A stretch of 54,485 nt of DNA. It comes from JBGQBN01 sp041494805. Lineage in GTDB: Bacteria; Acidobacteriota; Terriglobia; Terriglobales; Acidobacteriaceae. Below, piece after piece: positions 33,664-42,528 of the stretch (positions are counted from its first letter, which is position 1; each line of letters starts with the position of its first letter). Where the stretch lies: the NCBI GenBank assembly GCA_041494805.1, contig JBGQBN010000024.1:1-54485 (forward strand), given 5' to 3'. Both the position numbers and the translations under genes were made by a program. The notes beneath the pieces were generated by a model that worked only from the letters and a program-made list of their open reading frames with translations, was not told the origin of the DNA and did not search any database.

Positions 33664-34785
33664 TTACTGCAATCCCTTTGCCGATTCTTCCACCTCTCCC
33701 GACAAGTACAGCTCGGCGACATGCTGTGCAATCGGTCCCGGCTTCGCCTCGGCCAAATTAGCCAACACAACCACGGTCAGCTTCTCATCCACGTAGCGGG
33801 AAATTTGGCTCTTGAAACCTTGCCAGGCGCCGCCATGGCCAATCACCCGATGCCCATGGACATTTTCAATCTCCCAGCCGAACCCGTAGTGGGCCGAGTT
33901 GGGTTCACCGTTGTTGAGCTTGGCTGGTGTCCACATCTGCTCCAGGCTGGACCGTTTCAGAAGCCTCTCGGTATAGAGGGCCGCATCCCACTTCGCCAAA
34001 TCCAGAATTGAGAAATACAGGCTGCCATCGGCCGTGGTGTTCACGAGAGGGGAAACGTACTCCTGGTTCTTGAGTTCTCCCTTCAATAGACGATAACCGG
34101 CAGCACGGTTGGGAACGATGTCGGCTTCGCTGATGATGCGCGCGGTCTGCATTCCGAGCGGCTGGAATATCCGCTCCTGAAGGAAATCGCCATAGAACTT
34201 GCCGGCCACCCGATGGATCAGGATGCCCAGCGTCGCATAGCCAAGATTGCTGTAGCTCCATTTTGTGCCTGGCGGAAAGGCCAACGGAATATTGGCGATG
34301 GCTTTCAGAAGTTCGTTTTCGTAGGTGTCGTTGTTCTTGTAGTCCTTGTGGAAGTCGAAGTTCGCGGGATAATCTGTGAAGCCACCGGTGTGGCTCAAGA
34401 GCTGGCGCACGGTCACTGGCTTCCAGGCGGGCGGGGCATCTTTGAAATATTTCGTGATCGAGTCATCCAGGCCGATCTTGCCTTCCTCAACCAGCATCAT
34501 GATGGCGGTGGCAGCGAACTGCTTGCCCATGGAGCCGGACTGAAAAACAGTCTCCGGCTTGACCGGCACACGATGCTCCACGTTGGAAAAACCAAAGCCC
34601 TGTGCCCGCACGATCTTGCCGTCCCGGCACACAAGAAGGGCTAATCCGGGGATGTGCTGCCGCTCCATTTCCGCGTTTACATATTCTTCGACAGAGTCGG
34701 GGTGAGCGCTCGGGCCTTGGCCCATCGCTGTACCGAGCAACACGACGAAAACCACAGGCTGGCGGAAGAAACGCGCTAGGTTCAT
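33664..34785 (-). CDS. Class C beta-lactamase-type serine hydrolase, exported
   Basis: A 373-residue penicillin-binding/beta-lactamase-fold protein. Signal peptide FFRQPVVFVVLLGTAMG. Active-site motifs: Ser85-x-x-Lys88 in FQSGSMGKQFAATA, Tyr178-Ser-Asn180 in KWSYSNLGYATLG, and HGG in VIGHGGAWQGFKS replacing the KTG motif, as in many esterase/peptidase relatives. True beta-lactamase activity is therefore unlikely; a D-aminopeptidase or esterase is more probable. Upstream of the symporter gene on the same strand. Confidence 0.85.
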   Translation of the reverse strand: MNLARFFRQPVVFVVLLGTAMGQGPSAHPDSVEEYVNAEMERQHIPGLALLVCRDGKIVRAQGFGFSNVEHRVPVKPETVFQSGSMGKQFAATAIMMLVEEGKIGLDDSITKYFKDAPPAWKPVTVRQLLSHTGGFTDYPANFDFHKDYKNNDTYENELLKAIANIPLAFPPGTKWSYSNLGYATLGILIHRVAGKFYGDFLQERIFQPLGMQTARIISEADIVPNRAAGYRLLKGELKNQEYVSPLVNTTADGSLYFSILDLAKWDAALYTERLLKRSSLEQMWTPAKLNNGEPNSAHYGFGWEIENVHGHRVIGHGGAWQGFKSQISRYVDEKLTVVVLANLAEAKPGPIAQHVAELYLSGEVEESAKGLQ

Positions 34786-34842
34786 GGCCGGAAAGGATAC
34801 ATGAGGCGGGGAAATCGGCCATGGAAAATTGAAGTTGTTGCT

Positions 34843-36219
34843 CTAAGACAGCTTCGACAGGACGTGGAACAAAAGCAGCCAACGCTTGACGTTGGTGGTC
34901 AACAGAAAGTTTTCCTTCACGTGTTCTCTGCCGTTGCGGCCCAGCTGTCGGGCAAAGTCCGGGTGAGTCAGCAAGTAGCGTATCTGGTAGGCGCAGCCCT
35001 CGACCGACTGCACCAGCACTCCGGTGAGTTTGTGAATGACCTGGCTAGGTATGCCGCCGACGTCGCCAGCAATTGTCGGCTTACCTTTCCACAGAGCCTC
35101 CGAGACAGTGAGACCGAATCCTTCGCGCAGGGATTTCTGCACGACCAACGTGGACGCGCGTTGCAGCGCGTTGATTTCCAACGCGGACCAGGGCGGGAGG
35201 TCCAGCACGATGATGTCAAAGTCGTCGCCTGCCGCCTCCATGACTTCTTTCAGAACGACCGCGCCTTCCGGATCGTCTGTGGCGCCTCCGCCGGCGAGCA
35301 CCAGCTGACAGTCAACATATTTTTTGGCCAGCTTGTAAGCCTGGATCACTCCCACCGGGTCCTTCAGCCGGTCAAAACGCGAAATTTGGGTGACGATGGG
35401 ACGGGAGCGGTCAATGCCGAAGTCATCGCAAACTTTCTGTACGAACGCGTCATCAAGGTCTTTGTTCTTCTCCGACAGGGGATCAATGCAGGGATAGAAA
35501 AGATACTGCGGGATGGCCAACTGTCGCGCAAAGGCGGGTGAGGAGAAGATGGCTGCGTCATACTGGTCCACCATCGGGCGAAGGAATGCCCAAACGTCAG
35601 GATGCGGATTGGATAAGTCGATATGACAGCGCCACAGCCATTTTCCCGGATGATCCTTCTTGGAAGCCACCAGGCCAGCCGGCTGAGGATCATGAATGAC
35701 TACGAAGTCCTCGTCGAACTTCATGCGCTGCCGGTTGTCCTCGTTGGTGCGCAGGAAGATGTCCATGGCTTGCTTGGTCAGGGAATAGTTTTCCCCGTGC
35801 AGCGCATTGTGGAAGGCCTTCGTCACCTCGAAGAAATCGTTGCCCCCGGTGATGACTTCCCAGCGAACACCTAGACCCAGTTCACTCATCACAGGCACAA
35901 GCCGGTTCAGAATCTCCGCCACCCCTCCACCAACTGCCGTCGAATTGACCATCTTGACGGTCCTGCCCTGCAGTCTTTCTGCGATGAAGCGTATTTCGTC
36001 GAGCTCGGCTTTGCCGATGATGGCTTCGTAATCGTCGAGTCTTGGCGGAGGCGGAGGCGAGGGAGGTGGGTTGGGGACTCTTGGCTTCCGTCGTCGTTCA
36101 GCGGGTTGCGCCGGAGCGCTTGTAACCGACGCAATACTCTGGGCCGGGGAGGGTGGGACCACAGCGACCCGGGTTTCTACCGCGGTTGGCTGCTCCATCG
36201 AATCGACCCTCTCCTGCAT
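34843..36219 (-). CDS. treT: GT4 trehalose synthase (TreT-like)
   Basis: A 458-residue retaining glycosyltransferase of family GT4, best matching trehalose glycosyltransferring synthase, which makes trehalose from NDP-glucose and glucose. Residues 1-55 are a Pro-rich, unstructured tail (PPPSPPPPPRLDDY). The conserved domain starts VKMVNSTAVGGGVAEILNRL and includes DFFEVTKAFHNALHG, VVIHDPQPAGLV, WRCHIDLSNP, QISRFDRLKDPVGVI (donor-binding Arg), LVLAGGGATDDPEG and SLREGFGLTVSEALWKGKP (the E-x7-E region). The ATG at 36219 has GGGGGAG just upstream. It follows the DUF5752-like gene by 18 bases, a pairing that supports the TreT call. Confidence 0.85.
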   Translation of the reverse strand: MQERVDSMEQPTAVETRVAVVPPSPAQSIASVTSAPAQPAERRRKPRVPNPPPSPPPPPRLDDYEAIIGKAELDEIRFIAERLQGRTVKMVNSTAVGGGVAEILNRLVPVMSELGLGVRWEVITGGNDFFEVTKAFHNALHGENYSLTKQAMDIFLRTNEDNRQRMKFDEDFVVIHDPQPAGLVASKKDHPGKWLWRCHIDLSNPHPDVWAFLRPMVDQYDAAIFSSPAFARQLAIPQYLFYPCIDPLSEKNKDLDDAFVQKVCDDFGIDRSRPIVTQISRFDRLKDPVGVIQAYKLAKKYVDCQLVLAGGGATDDPEGAVVLKEVMEAAGDDFDIIVLDLPPWSALEINALQRASTLVVQKSLREGFGLTVSEALWKGKPTIAGDVGGIPSQVIHKLTGVLVQSVEGCAYQIRYLLTHPDFARQLGRNGREHVKENFLLTTNVKRWLLLFHVLSKLS

Positions 36220-36237
36220 CTCTCCCCCATCCCGCGT

Positions 36238-36921
36238 TCAACGAACTGCGGCTTGAATGATGTTTACAATCTGGCGACGCACATCTTCCAACGTGGAAGT
36301 GTAAATATCGATTTGCTCGAGGCGAGCCGCCACCTGTCCCAGGTCCATTTCTTCTTTCAGCCAGCGGGAGAAGTCGTTCGAACGCAGCTTCAGGCGCAGC
36401 CGCGCTTCGATGAAGTGGTGGTGAATCGAGTGGAGGCTGACAGCCCTGAGCGCGATCAGAAATTCGTCGAGGTTATGCGCGACAAAGGACGTGGGCATGA
36501 CCACGGTTTCGGATGCACAGAAGTAGAACGGCTTCAGGGCCTGGCGATCCCGCGACTGGGGGTTCCGCCTCAGGTATTCCTCCACAATTTGTACGATGCG
36601 CTGGCGCAGATCGGGGATTGACGTAAAAGTGCGTATATCCACACTGGCCAGGCGTTCCGCCAATCCAGTTTCGTGGCAGGCAGTGTACGCCCAGTGCGCG
36701 AAGTCATTGGAATAACCTTCGCGAATAAAATGATGCTCCTGCAGGGTTCGAAAGGTATGCTGGAAGATGGAATTTTCTGGACAAGTGCGCAGGGCTTCCA
36801 GCAGCTCTCCGAGGGTGTTCGCACGCTCCCGCCCGATGCGCAGCAGGTAGGCGCCCGAGTTAAAGTGAAAAGGCGATCGCGCCGGGCGGGTTGCAATCGG
36901 AGATACGGCCGTCGTGGTCAT
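36238..36921 (-). CDS. DUF5752-like protein encoded with TreT
   Basis: A 227-residue cytoplasmic, largely helical protein that I match to the DUF5752 type often encoded next to TreT-like genes. It appears to contain two related halves: FHFNSGAYLLRIGRERANTLGELLEALRTCP with FREG/SNDFAHWAY, and FYFCASETVVMPTSFVAHNL with LRSNDFSRWLKEEMDLG, both ending in a DIRTFTSI/DIYTSTLEDVRRQIV-like segment. The repeat suggests internal duplication. No catalytic motif. It is directly upstream of treT (18 bases) and diverges from the HAD gene. Role unknown; regulation or scaffolding of trehalose synthesis is inferred from context. Confidence 0.65.
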   Translation of the reverse strand: MTTTAVSPIATRPARSPFHFNSGAYLLRIGRERANTLGELLEALRTCPENSIFQHTFRTLQEHHFIREGYSNDFAHWAYTACHETGLAERLASVDIRTFTSIPDLRQRIVQIVEEYLRRNPQSRDRQALKPFYFCASETVVMPTSFVAHNLDEFLIALRAVSLHSIHHHFIEARLRLKLRSNDFSRWLKEEMDLGQVAARLEQIDIYTSTLEDVRRQIVNIIQAAVR

Positions 36922-36986
36922 GGTCGCGGGTTTGAAGAGATTCCTTGAGGCCTACCGGCACTGAGCTTCGCAGATATGCGACAGGG

Positions 36987-37658
36987 ATGCAATTTCAGGC
37001 CATAGCCTCGGATTATGATCGGACCCTGGCCCGTGACGGCCAGGTCGATCGCGACACAATGACCGCGCTGGAACGGGCTCGCGCATCCGGTTTGAAATTG
37101 ATTCTGGTCACCGGACGTGAACTCGACAGTCTGCGCAGCGTGTTTTCCAGCCTTCGCCTCTTTGACCGGATCGTGGCGGAAAATGGGGCCCTGCTTTATC
37201 GCCCCGCTACGGCTGAGGAAAAAGACCTGGGCCCGGCGCCCGCCGTTGACTTGGTCGCCCATCTGCGCAGACTGGGCATACCGTTGTCCGTGGGACGATG
37301 CATTGTTTCGACGGTGAGGCCTCACGAAACAACCGTCCTTCAACTCATCCGGGAACTCCACCTGGACCTGCAGGTCATTTTCAATTACGAGGCGGTGATG
37401 GTCTTGCCGGTTGGTGTCGACAAGAGCACCGGCCTGTCCGCAGCACTTTCGGAACTGGGTCTGCCGGCACAATGCGTTGTGGGAATCGGTGATGCGGAGA
37501 ACGATCATGGATTCTTAAGTTTGTGCGGTTGTTCCGTAGCTGTGGCCAACGCCATTCCGGAACTCAAGCAGCGCGCTCAGGTGGTGGCCCGAGGCAGCTA
37601 CGGCGCGGGCGTCGCCGAGGTGATTGCTCAGTTGATTGATACGGGCCGCATTTGTTGA
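36987..37658 (+). CDS. HAD-superfamily phosphatase (Cof-like), candidate trehalose-6-phosphate phosphatase
   Basis: A 223-residue HAD phosphatase. The nucleophile motif is AIASDYDRTLARDG (Asp-x-Asp), motif II is ILVTGRELD, motif III Lys is in VDKSTGLSAALSEL, and motif IV is VGIGDAENDHGFLSLCG. The C2-type cap (about 80-170) resembles Cof and sucrose/mannosyl-phosphate phosphatases more than classical OtsB. The ATG at 36987 gives the shortest natural N-terminus. It sits between the TreT unit and the sensor-OtsA gene (37 bases, tail to tail), and no classical OtsB is present, so dephosphorylating trehalose 6-phosphate is a reasonable inference, not shown by sequence. Confidence 0.78.
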   Translation: MQFQAIASDYDRTLARDGQVDRDTMTALERARASGLKLILVTGRELDSLRSVFSSLRLFDRIVAENGALLYRPATAEEKDLGPAPAVDLVAHLRRLGIPLSVGRCIVSTVRPHETTVLQLIRELHLDLQVIFNYEAVMVLPVGVDKSTGLSAALSELGLPAQCVVGIGDAENDHGFLSLCGCSVAVANAIPELKQRAQVVARGSYGAGVAEVIAQLIDTGRIC

Positions 37659-37695
37659 CGCGCTCCCCGGCACGATTCTTGCCCTTGGATGCCGA

Positions 37696-40062
37696 TCACC
37701 CCGCGGAAGCGCCTCCCGCGGCTCCCACTCTGGCGTTGGCGGACTCATCGAGCCGCACTTCCGACAGTGCTGCAATCAGATTGCCCGCCCACCGGTAAAT
37801 GTTGTGTTCTTTCACCACCCTGCGCATGCGTTCCATTCTCATCTTCCGCTCCTCGGCGTCCATCTCAAGAGCGCAACGGATGGCTTCTGCAGTCTCCTCT
37901 GTGTCATAGGGATTGATCAACACTGCGTCAGGCAATTCCCGGGCAGCCCCGGTGAAGCGGCTGAGGATCAGCACACCCTGGTCATCATGGCGAGTAGCCA
38001 GGAATTCTTTGGCCACCAGGTTCATTCCATCGTGCAGCGAGGTGACCAGGCAAAGATCCGAAGTCCGGTAGAAACGCTGGATTTCCCTATGACTATGCTG
38101 CCGTTTCAAGAAAATGATCGGCTTCCACCTACCGGTCTGGAAGCGCCAATTGATGCGCTCGGCTTCGGCCTCCACTTCCGCCAGCAGATCGTGATAGCGC
38201 TTGATGTGGGTACGACTGGGCGCTCCGATTTGGACAAACGTGAAATTCCCCTGATAAGTCGGGTATTTCTCCATCAGGCGTTCGATGGCGAGGAACCGTT
38301 CGAGGATGCCCTTGGTATAGTCGACGCGGTCTACCCCGATACCGAGGAAGCGGGCTTCGACTCCCAATTCCCGCAGCAAAGCAACCCGCTCTATGTAGGT
38401 AGATTCCCCGGCTTCGGACGGTGGAGGAACATCGTGAAACTCCACGCTAATGGGGAACGGCTTGACCGCCGTGCGGTGCTCTTCGCGGTTGACTGCAAAC
38501 TGCTCCCATTCGATGCGAGACTCCAGGGCGCGGTCCACCGTCTGCAAAAAATTCGTGCAATGGGACTGGATATGGAAGCCAATCAAGTCCGCTCCCAGCA
38601 ATCCATCCAGCAGTTCTCGTTCCCACGGGCAAATGCCGAACCCCTCCGGGTTAGGCCAGGGAATGTGCCAGAAGATGGCCACGCGCGCATCCGGACGTGC
38701 CCTCTTTACCAGTCGAGGCAGGAGCGCAAAGTGATAATCCTGCGCCAGAAGTACGGGGCGTTCAGTGCCCTCCATCTCTCGTAGCACAGCGTCTGCGAAC
38801 TTGTGGTTGACCTTTCGATAGTGCTCCCAATCAGCGGCGCGGAACAGCGGCCGTGTATGCGCAATATGACAGAGCGGCCAGAGTCCTTCGTTGGCAAAGC
38901 CGTAGTAGTAGCCTTCTTCTTCTTCCTTACTCAGCCACACCCGGCGCAGCGTATAGCGGGGCTCGTCGGGGGGAACCCGCAGCTGGTCATGCTTATCCAC
39001 GGTTTCGCGATCCGCGTCCCCGCTGCCATGCGCCACCCAGGTACCGTCACAGGCGCACAAGACCGGCTCGAGCGCGGTCACCAGTCCGCTCGCGGGAACA
39101 ATGGCCTGTACCGACTTACCCTGCCGCACGTGGATGTAGGGCTCCCGGTTGGAAACCACAAACAGCCGGCTGTCCCCCAATTTGCTGCGCACATGCACGG
39201 CGAGCCGTTCCGCGGTCCAGAAGGTTTCCGCCGCCACCCGCAGTTGAGCCTCTTTTTCGGCTGCGGAACGGGCTGCCGTCAGACTTTCGGCGAAAGTCGT
39301 CATCTCGCGCGCCAGTGGCCGCAACAAGTCGAGGTCCGGTGCCGGCGGCCGCGCAGAGATCTTGCCGGTACGCAAGGCGCGCATCCACTGCGCTGCACGG
39401 GCGATCGGGCCCACAATGCTCCAGCGCACGATCAGCAGAGTAAACAGTGCAATGATAAAAACCTGCACCAGCACTCGCAGAAACGATTGCCGCCACGTCC
39501 ACTGGCTCTGAGCATTGATGTAGCTGGCGTCGTGAACGATGGCCAAGGCCCCCACCACCGAATCCTGCTGATGCAAGGGAACCGCATAGAGATGGACCGA
39601 ATTTCCTCCCAGCCGGATAAATTCACCCGAACTGGAGTCCCGAGCAGTTGCCTGCTTCACCAGTGCCGGTTCCTCTCTCAGTTGTTGGGCTAGTCCAGGA
39701 GTAACGGCAAGGATCCCGCCCTGGCGGTCATAAATGGCGACGCCGGCTAGGTGTTCCCGGTTGCCAAACTGGTCCACAATTCGCTGTAGTTGCTTACGTG
39801 GACCTTTGTCGAGATAGGGCTCAACGTTTTCTGCCAGACTTTCTGCCAGCACCTCAGCGCGCCTCCCCAGGTCCTTACGGAGACCGCGCTTTGCAGAAGC
39901 TACCTCGTAATAGGACGAGAGTAGTGAGACCAGCGTGATCCCGAGGATAAGCGAAGTAATGAGACGAACCGTTAGAAGGCGCACATTAGTCCAAATGCAA
40001 ATCAGCTGCCGTTCCGACCAAGCTGGATTATAGCGCTTACTATCAGCAGCTTGGAGGGACAT
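37696..40062 (-). CDS. otsA: Trehalose-6-phosphate synthase (GT20) fused to a transmembrane sensor and HAMP domain
   Basis: A 788-residue protein with signalling architecture ahead of an enzyme. TM1 lies at 33-51 (RLITSLILGITLVSLLSS), an extracytoplasmic sensor of Cache/PAS type at about 52-194 (GVAIYDRQGGILAVTPG ... VVGALAIVHDASYI), TM2 at 195-213, HAMP at about 214-266 (IVGPIARAAQWMRALRTGK), a coiled helix, then a full GT20 domain from 300: LFVVSNREPYI, YYYGFANEGLWPLCH, VNHKFADAV, AQDYHFALLPRL, FWHIPWPNPEGFG, GVDRVDYTKGILERFLA and SLHDGMNLVAKEF. Catalytic and donor-binding residues look intact, so it should make trehalose 6-phosphate from UDP- or ADP-glucose. ATG 40062 lacks a good ribosome-binding site; GTG 39984 would still keep TM1. 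Membrane tethering and control by an outside signal are inferred. Confidence 0.88.
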   Translation of the reverse strand: MSLQAADSKRYNPAWSERQLICIWTNVRLLTVRLITSLILGITLVSLLSSYYEVASAKRGLRKDLGRRAEVLAESLAENVEPYLDKGPRKQLQRIVDQFGNREHLAGVAIYDRQGGILAVTPGLAQQLREEPALVKQATARDSSSGEFIRLGGNSVHLYAVPLHQQDSVVGALAIVHDASYINAQSQWTWRQSFLRVLVQVFIIALFTLLIVRWSIVGPIARAAQWMRALRTGKISARPPAPDLDLLRPLAREMTTFAESLTAARSAAEKEAQLRVAAETFWTAERLAVHVRSKLGDSRLFVVSNREPYIHVRQGKSVQAIVPASGLVTALEPVLCACDGTWVAHGSGDADRETVDKHDQLRVPPDEPRYTLRRVWLSKEEEEGYYYGFANEGLWPLCHIAHTRPLFRAADWEHYRKVNHKFADAVLREMEGTERPVLLAQDYHFALLPRLVKRARPDARVAIFWHIPWPNPEGFGICPWERELLDGLLGADLIGFHIQSHCTNFLQTVDRALESRIEWEQFAVNREEHRTAVKPFPISVEFHDVPPPSEAGESTYIERVALLRELGVEARFLGIGVDRVDYTKGILERFLAIERLMEKYPTYQGNFTFVQIGAPSRTHIKRYHDLLAEVEAEAERINWRFQTGRWKPIIFLKRQHSHREIQRFYRTSDLCLVTSLHDGMNLVAKEFLATRHDDQGVLILSRFTGAARELPDAVLINPYDTEETAEAIRCALEMDAEERKMRMERMRRVVKEHNIYRWAGNLIAALSEVRLDESANARVGAAGGASAG

Positions 40063-40178
40063 CGCCAGACTGGCGCCAACCGAAACCAGGTAAAAAAGTC
40101 AGTATCGCTCACATCCGGGGTGGGGAACGTGCTTGTGAGCGTTAACGGGAGAATGCGGAAGGCGAAGGGCCCCCCTGC

Positions 40179-41843
40179 CTAGCCCGTGTACAGCAGCTCC
40201 ACGACCGTGCAGTCGTCGCTCAGCGGAGTGCCGCCGCAGAAGTCAGCCACCGCCGAGAAGATATCTTCCAGGGTCCCGCTCTTCGCGGCAACGGCTTCCA
40301 GGCGCTCGTTCTCAAAAAAGTCACCGCGCGCATTTTCGGCTTCCGTCACACCATCGGTGACCAGCACCAGCCGATCGCCCGGGTGCAAATTGTAGCGGTC
40401 ACTCTCGTAAGTGGCATCCTCCAACAAGCCAACCGGCAGATTGCCGTGAGTCGGCCGGATCACTTCCCGGTTGCAAACCAGCAACGGGGGGACGTGTCCA
40501 CAGTTGACGTACTCCAGTTCCCCATCACGGCGGATTCGGGCAATGATCAGCGTAGCGTACTTTTCGCCGATATGCTTGTGCGTAAAGAAACGATTGGCGG
40601 CTGCCACGATCTCGGGCAACGGCATGCCGGCGGTGAGCTGGGAAGAAATCATGCCCTGGAGGATAGAGGCCAGCAGCGCAGCCGAAACTCCCTTGCCGCT
40701 GACGTCAGCCAGCACCACGGCCAAGCCGTCATCGGTATTGACCGCATCATAGAAGTCGCCACCGATCTCCTTACAGGAAAGATTTCTGCCACTCAGCCGC
40801 GCGAACGGAACCTCGGGGATAGTCACGGCCATTAGTTTTTGTTGGATGGAAGCCGCGATCGAAAGTTCCTGCTGGTAGCGGCGCGAGGCTTCCTCGGCTT
40901 GCACCAGGCGTGCGTTCTCGATCAGAGAGGCAGCCTCGGTCGCGATGGCGTGCAAAATGTCGTTGCTTACGCTGGAAATGTCGCGCGAGGCGAAGCGCGA
41001 GTCCACGTATAGCGCCCCGATCACTTCGCCCGATGCGGCTGGGGCATCGGGATCGCGAGTCGTCTGGACCTGCGGCTTGCGCAGCGGAATACAAATCACA
41101 GTACGAAGGTCATAAGCGACAATGCTTTGCCGCCCGGCCAGGTCCGCCGACTGGCTGGTATCGGTGAGCACAAACTCAGAGTTGGACTTCAGCGCATCGT
41201 CCAGGATGGAGTGCGAAATCGTCTTGTCGTCGAGCAGCGGTTCGCCCTTGGAATTGCGGCCAGCTGCCAGGCGTAGGGCACCATCCTCGTTTTTCAGAAA
41301 AACGTAACTGCGCTCCGCCCGGGTTAGTTTCAGGGTCGCTTCCAGCAGGGTTACCAGAATCTCATCCAGGACACCGACGGTGTTCAGCTTGCGGGCCGCC
41401 TCCAGGAAGAGCACCAGCTTTTCCAGATCGGTGGTTTCATCCGAGATGTGCATCCCGGAAATCTGGCTGAGAAACTCGCGGGCGGTATTCGAACTTACGT
41501 GATGGGGATGGAAGATAACGTAGACCACATCGCGGACCCCAAACTCCAGCCGGTCGTTCCGCTCCAGAGTCTTGCGCTGGACGCGCTCGCCATTGACGAA
41601 CGTGCCATGCTTGCTGCCCTGGTCCTGCACGAAAAACTGGCCGTTCTCGGAGGTGATGAGGGCGTGGTCGCGGGAAACACGCGGGTCGGCGATGACCAGG
41701 TCCTTGTCAACTTTTCGCCCCACACTGAAGGGACTGTGATCGAGGTTAATCGTCCGCTGCTCATTCCCCTGCACGAAGACCAGTATGGGAAACACACTCG
41801 AGCCAGGACCGGATGCGGGACCCGTGATGGTTTGGATGGCCAT
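40179..41843 (-). CDS. FHA-GAF-SpoIIE (PP2C) serine phosphatase
   Basis: A 554-residue cytoplasmic signalling protein. FHA domain at about 20-110 (FSVGRKVDKDLVIADPRVSR, then SKHGTFVNG) binds phosphothreonine. A GAF domain follows (about 150-310, LTRAERSYVFLKNEDG, AYDLRTVICIPLRKP, IGALYVDSRFA). The PP2C/SpoIIE domain covers about 335-554 with metal-binding Asp in GGDFYDAV, VLADVSGKGVSAALLASILQ, LVTDGVTEAENARGD and LSDDCTVVELLY. It probably dephosphorylates an anti-sigma antagonist. The STAS protein encoded 142 bases upstream is the obvious candidate substrate. The ATG at 41843 starts the protein just ahead of the FHA fold. Confidence 0.9.
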   Translation of the reverse strand: MAIQTITGPASGPGSSVFPILVFVQGNEQRTINLDHSPFSVGRKVDKDLVIADPRVSRDHALITSENGQFFVQDQGSKHGTFVNGERVQRKTLERNDRLEFGVRDVVYVIFHPHHVSSNTAREFLSQISGMHISDETTDLEKLVLFLEAARKLNTVGVLDEILVTLLEATLKLTRAERSYVFLKNEDGALRLAAGRNSKGEPLLDDKTISHSILDDALKSNSEFVLTDTSQSADLAGRQSIVAYDLRTVICIPLRKPQVQTTRDPDAPAASGEVIGALYVDSRFASRDISSVSNDILHAIATEAASLIENARLVQAEEASRRYQQELSIAASIQQKLMAVTIPEVPFARLSGRNLSCKEIGGDFYDAVNTDDGLAVVLADVSGKGVSAALLASILQGMISSQLTAGMPLPEIVAAANRFFTHKHIGEKYATLIIARIRRDGELEYVNCGHVPPLLVCNREVIRPTHGNLPVGLLEDATYESDRYNLHPGDRLVLVTDGVTEAENARGDFFENERLEAVAAKSGTLEDIFSAVADFCGGTPLSDDCTVVELLYTG

Positions 41844-41985
41844 GTGTCGCCGGCGAAAGCTCCTTACGCCAAGAGAAGAATAATAATGACAGGATTGAAC
41901 GCCGCCGGGAAGAGGCTGCAACGCTTCTCCCACCGCCGGCACCTGGAAGACTAGTGTTCTCTCGGATTTAGCAGGCTACTGGGGC

Positions 41986-42339
41986 TCAAGCGGACCCGCG
42001 CCGGAAGGCGGCAATGGCCTGCTGCTCGGTGTCGTAGACCTCGAAAACGGTCACCAGCTTGGTAATCTGCAGCACGTCGCGCAGCCGCTGGCCGAGCCCC
42101 GTCAACTTGATGTCGGCTCCGGCCGCGCGCGCCGAGGAATACACGCCCACCAGGGTCCCCAAGCCACCGCTGTCGATGTACGGCACTGCGGAGAGGTTCA
42201 GCACGACCTGCCGCGTGGAACTCAACAGACGCTTGAGCGTCTCGCGCAGGGCGCTCGCTTCTTCTCCGAAAACGATGCGGCCATTGCAGGCGACAACCGT
42301 GACGCCATCGGCTACCCGCGTCTCCATTTTGAGGGTCAT
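41986..42339 (-). CDS. STAS-domain anti-sigma-factor antagonist
   Basis: A 117-residue single STAS domain of the SpoIIAA/RsbV type. The phosphorylatable Ser57 lies in PYIDSGGLGTLVGVYSSA, the usual position. It would release an anti-sigma kinase when dephosphorylated. The ATG at 42339 has GGAGG upstream (GGAGGATGAG), much better than starts further out. The phosphatase gene follows on the same strand, completing two of three partner-switching parts; no RsbW-like kinase or dedicated sigma gene is adjacent. Confidence 0.9.
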   Translation of the reverse strand: MTLKMETRVADGVTVVACNGRIVFGEEASALRETLKRLLSSTRQVVLNLSAVPYIDSGGLGTLVGVYSSARAAGADIKLTGLGQRLRDVLQITKLVTVFEVYDTEQQAIAAFRRGSA

Positions 42340-42528
42340 CTCATCCTCCAAACTTCTTACCGGGGCAAAAGTGCTTGAGAAGCCTAACCCGTGATCCGGC
42401 ACAATGCAAGGCCGGCGGCGGATACTCGCGGGATTGCAAGCCGCGCGGAAGCGCCTTGTTGTCACAATCCTACGGCAGGGCTTCTGCTGATGCATGGTCT
42501 CCGGAAGGCAATTGCGTCAAACGACGCC

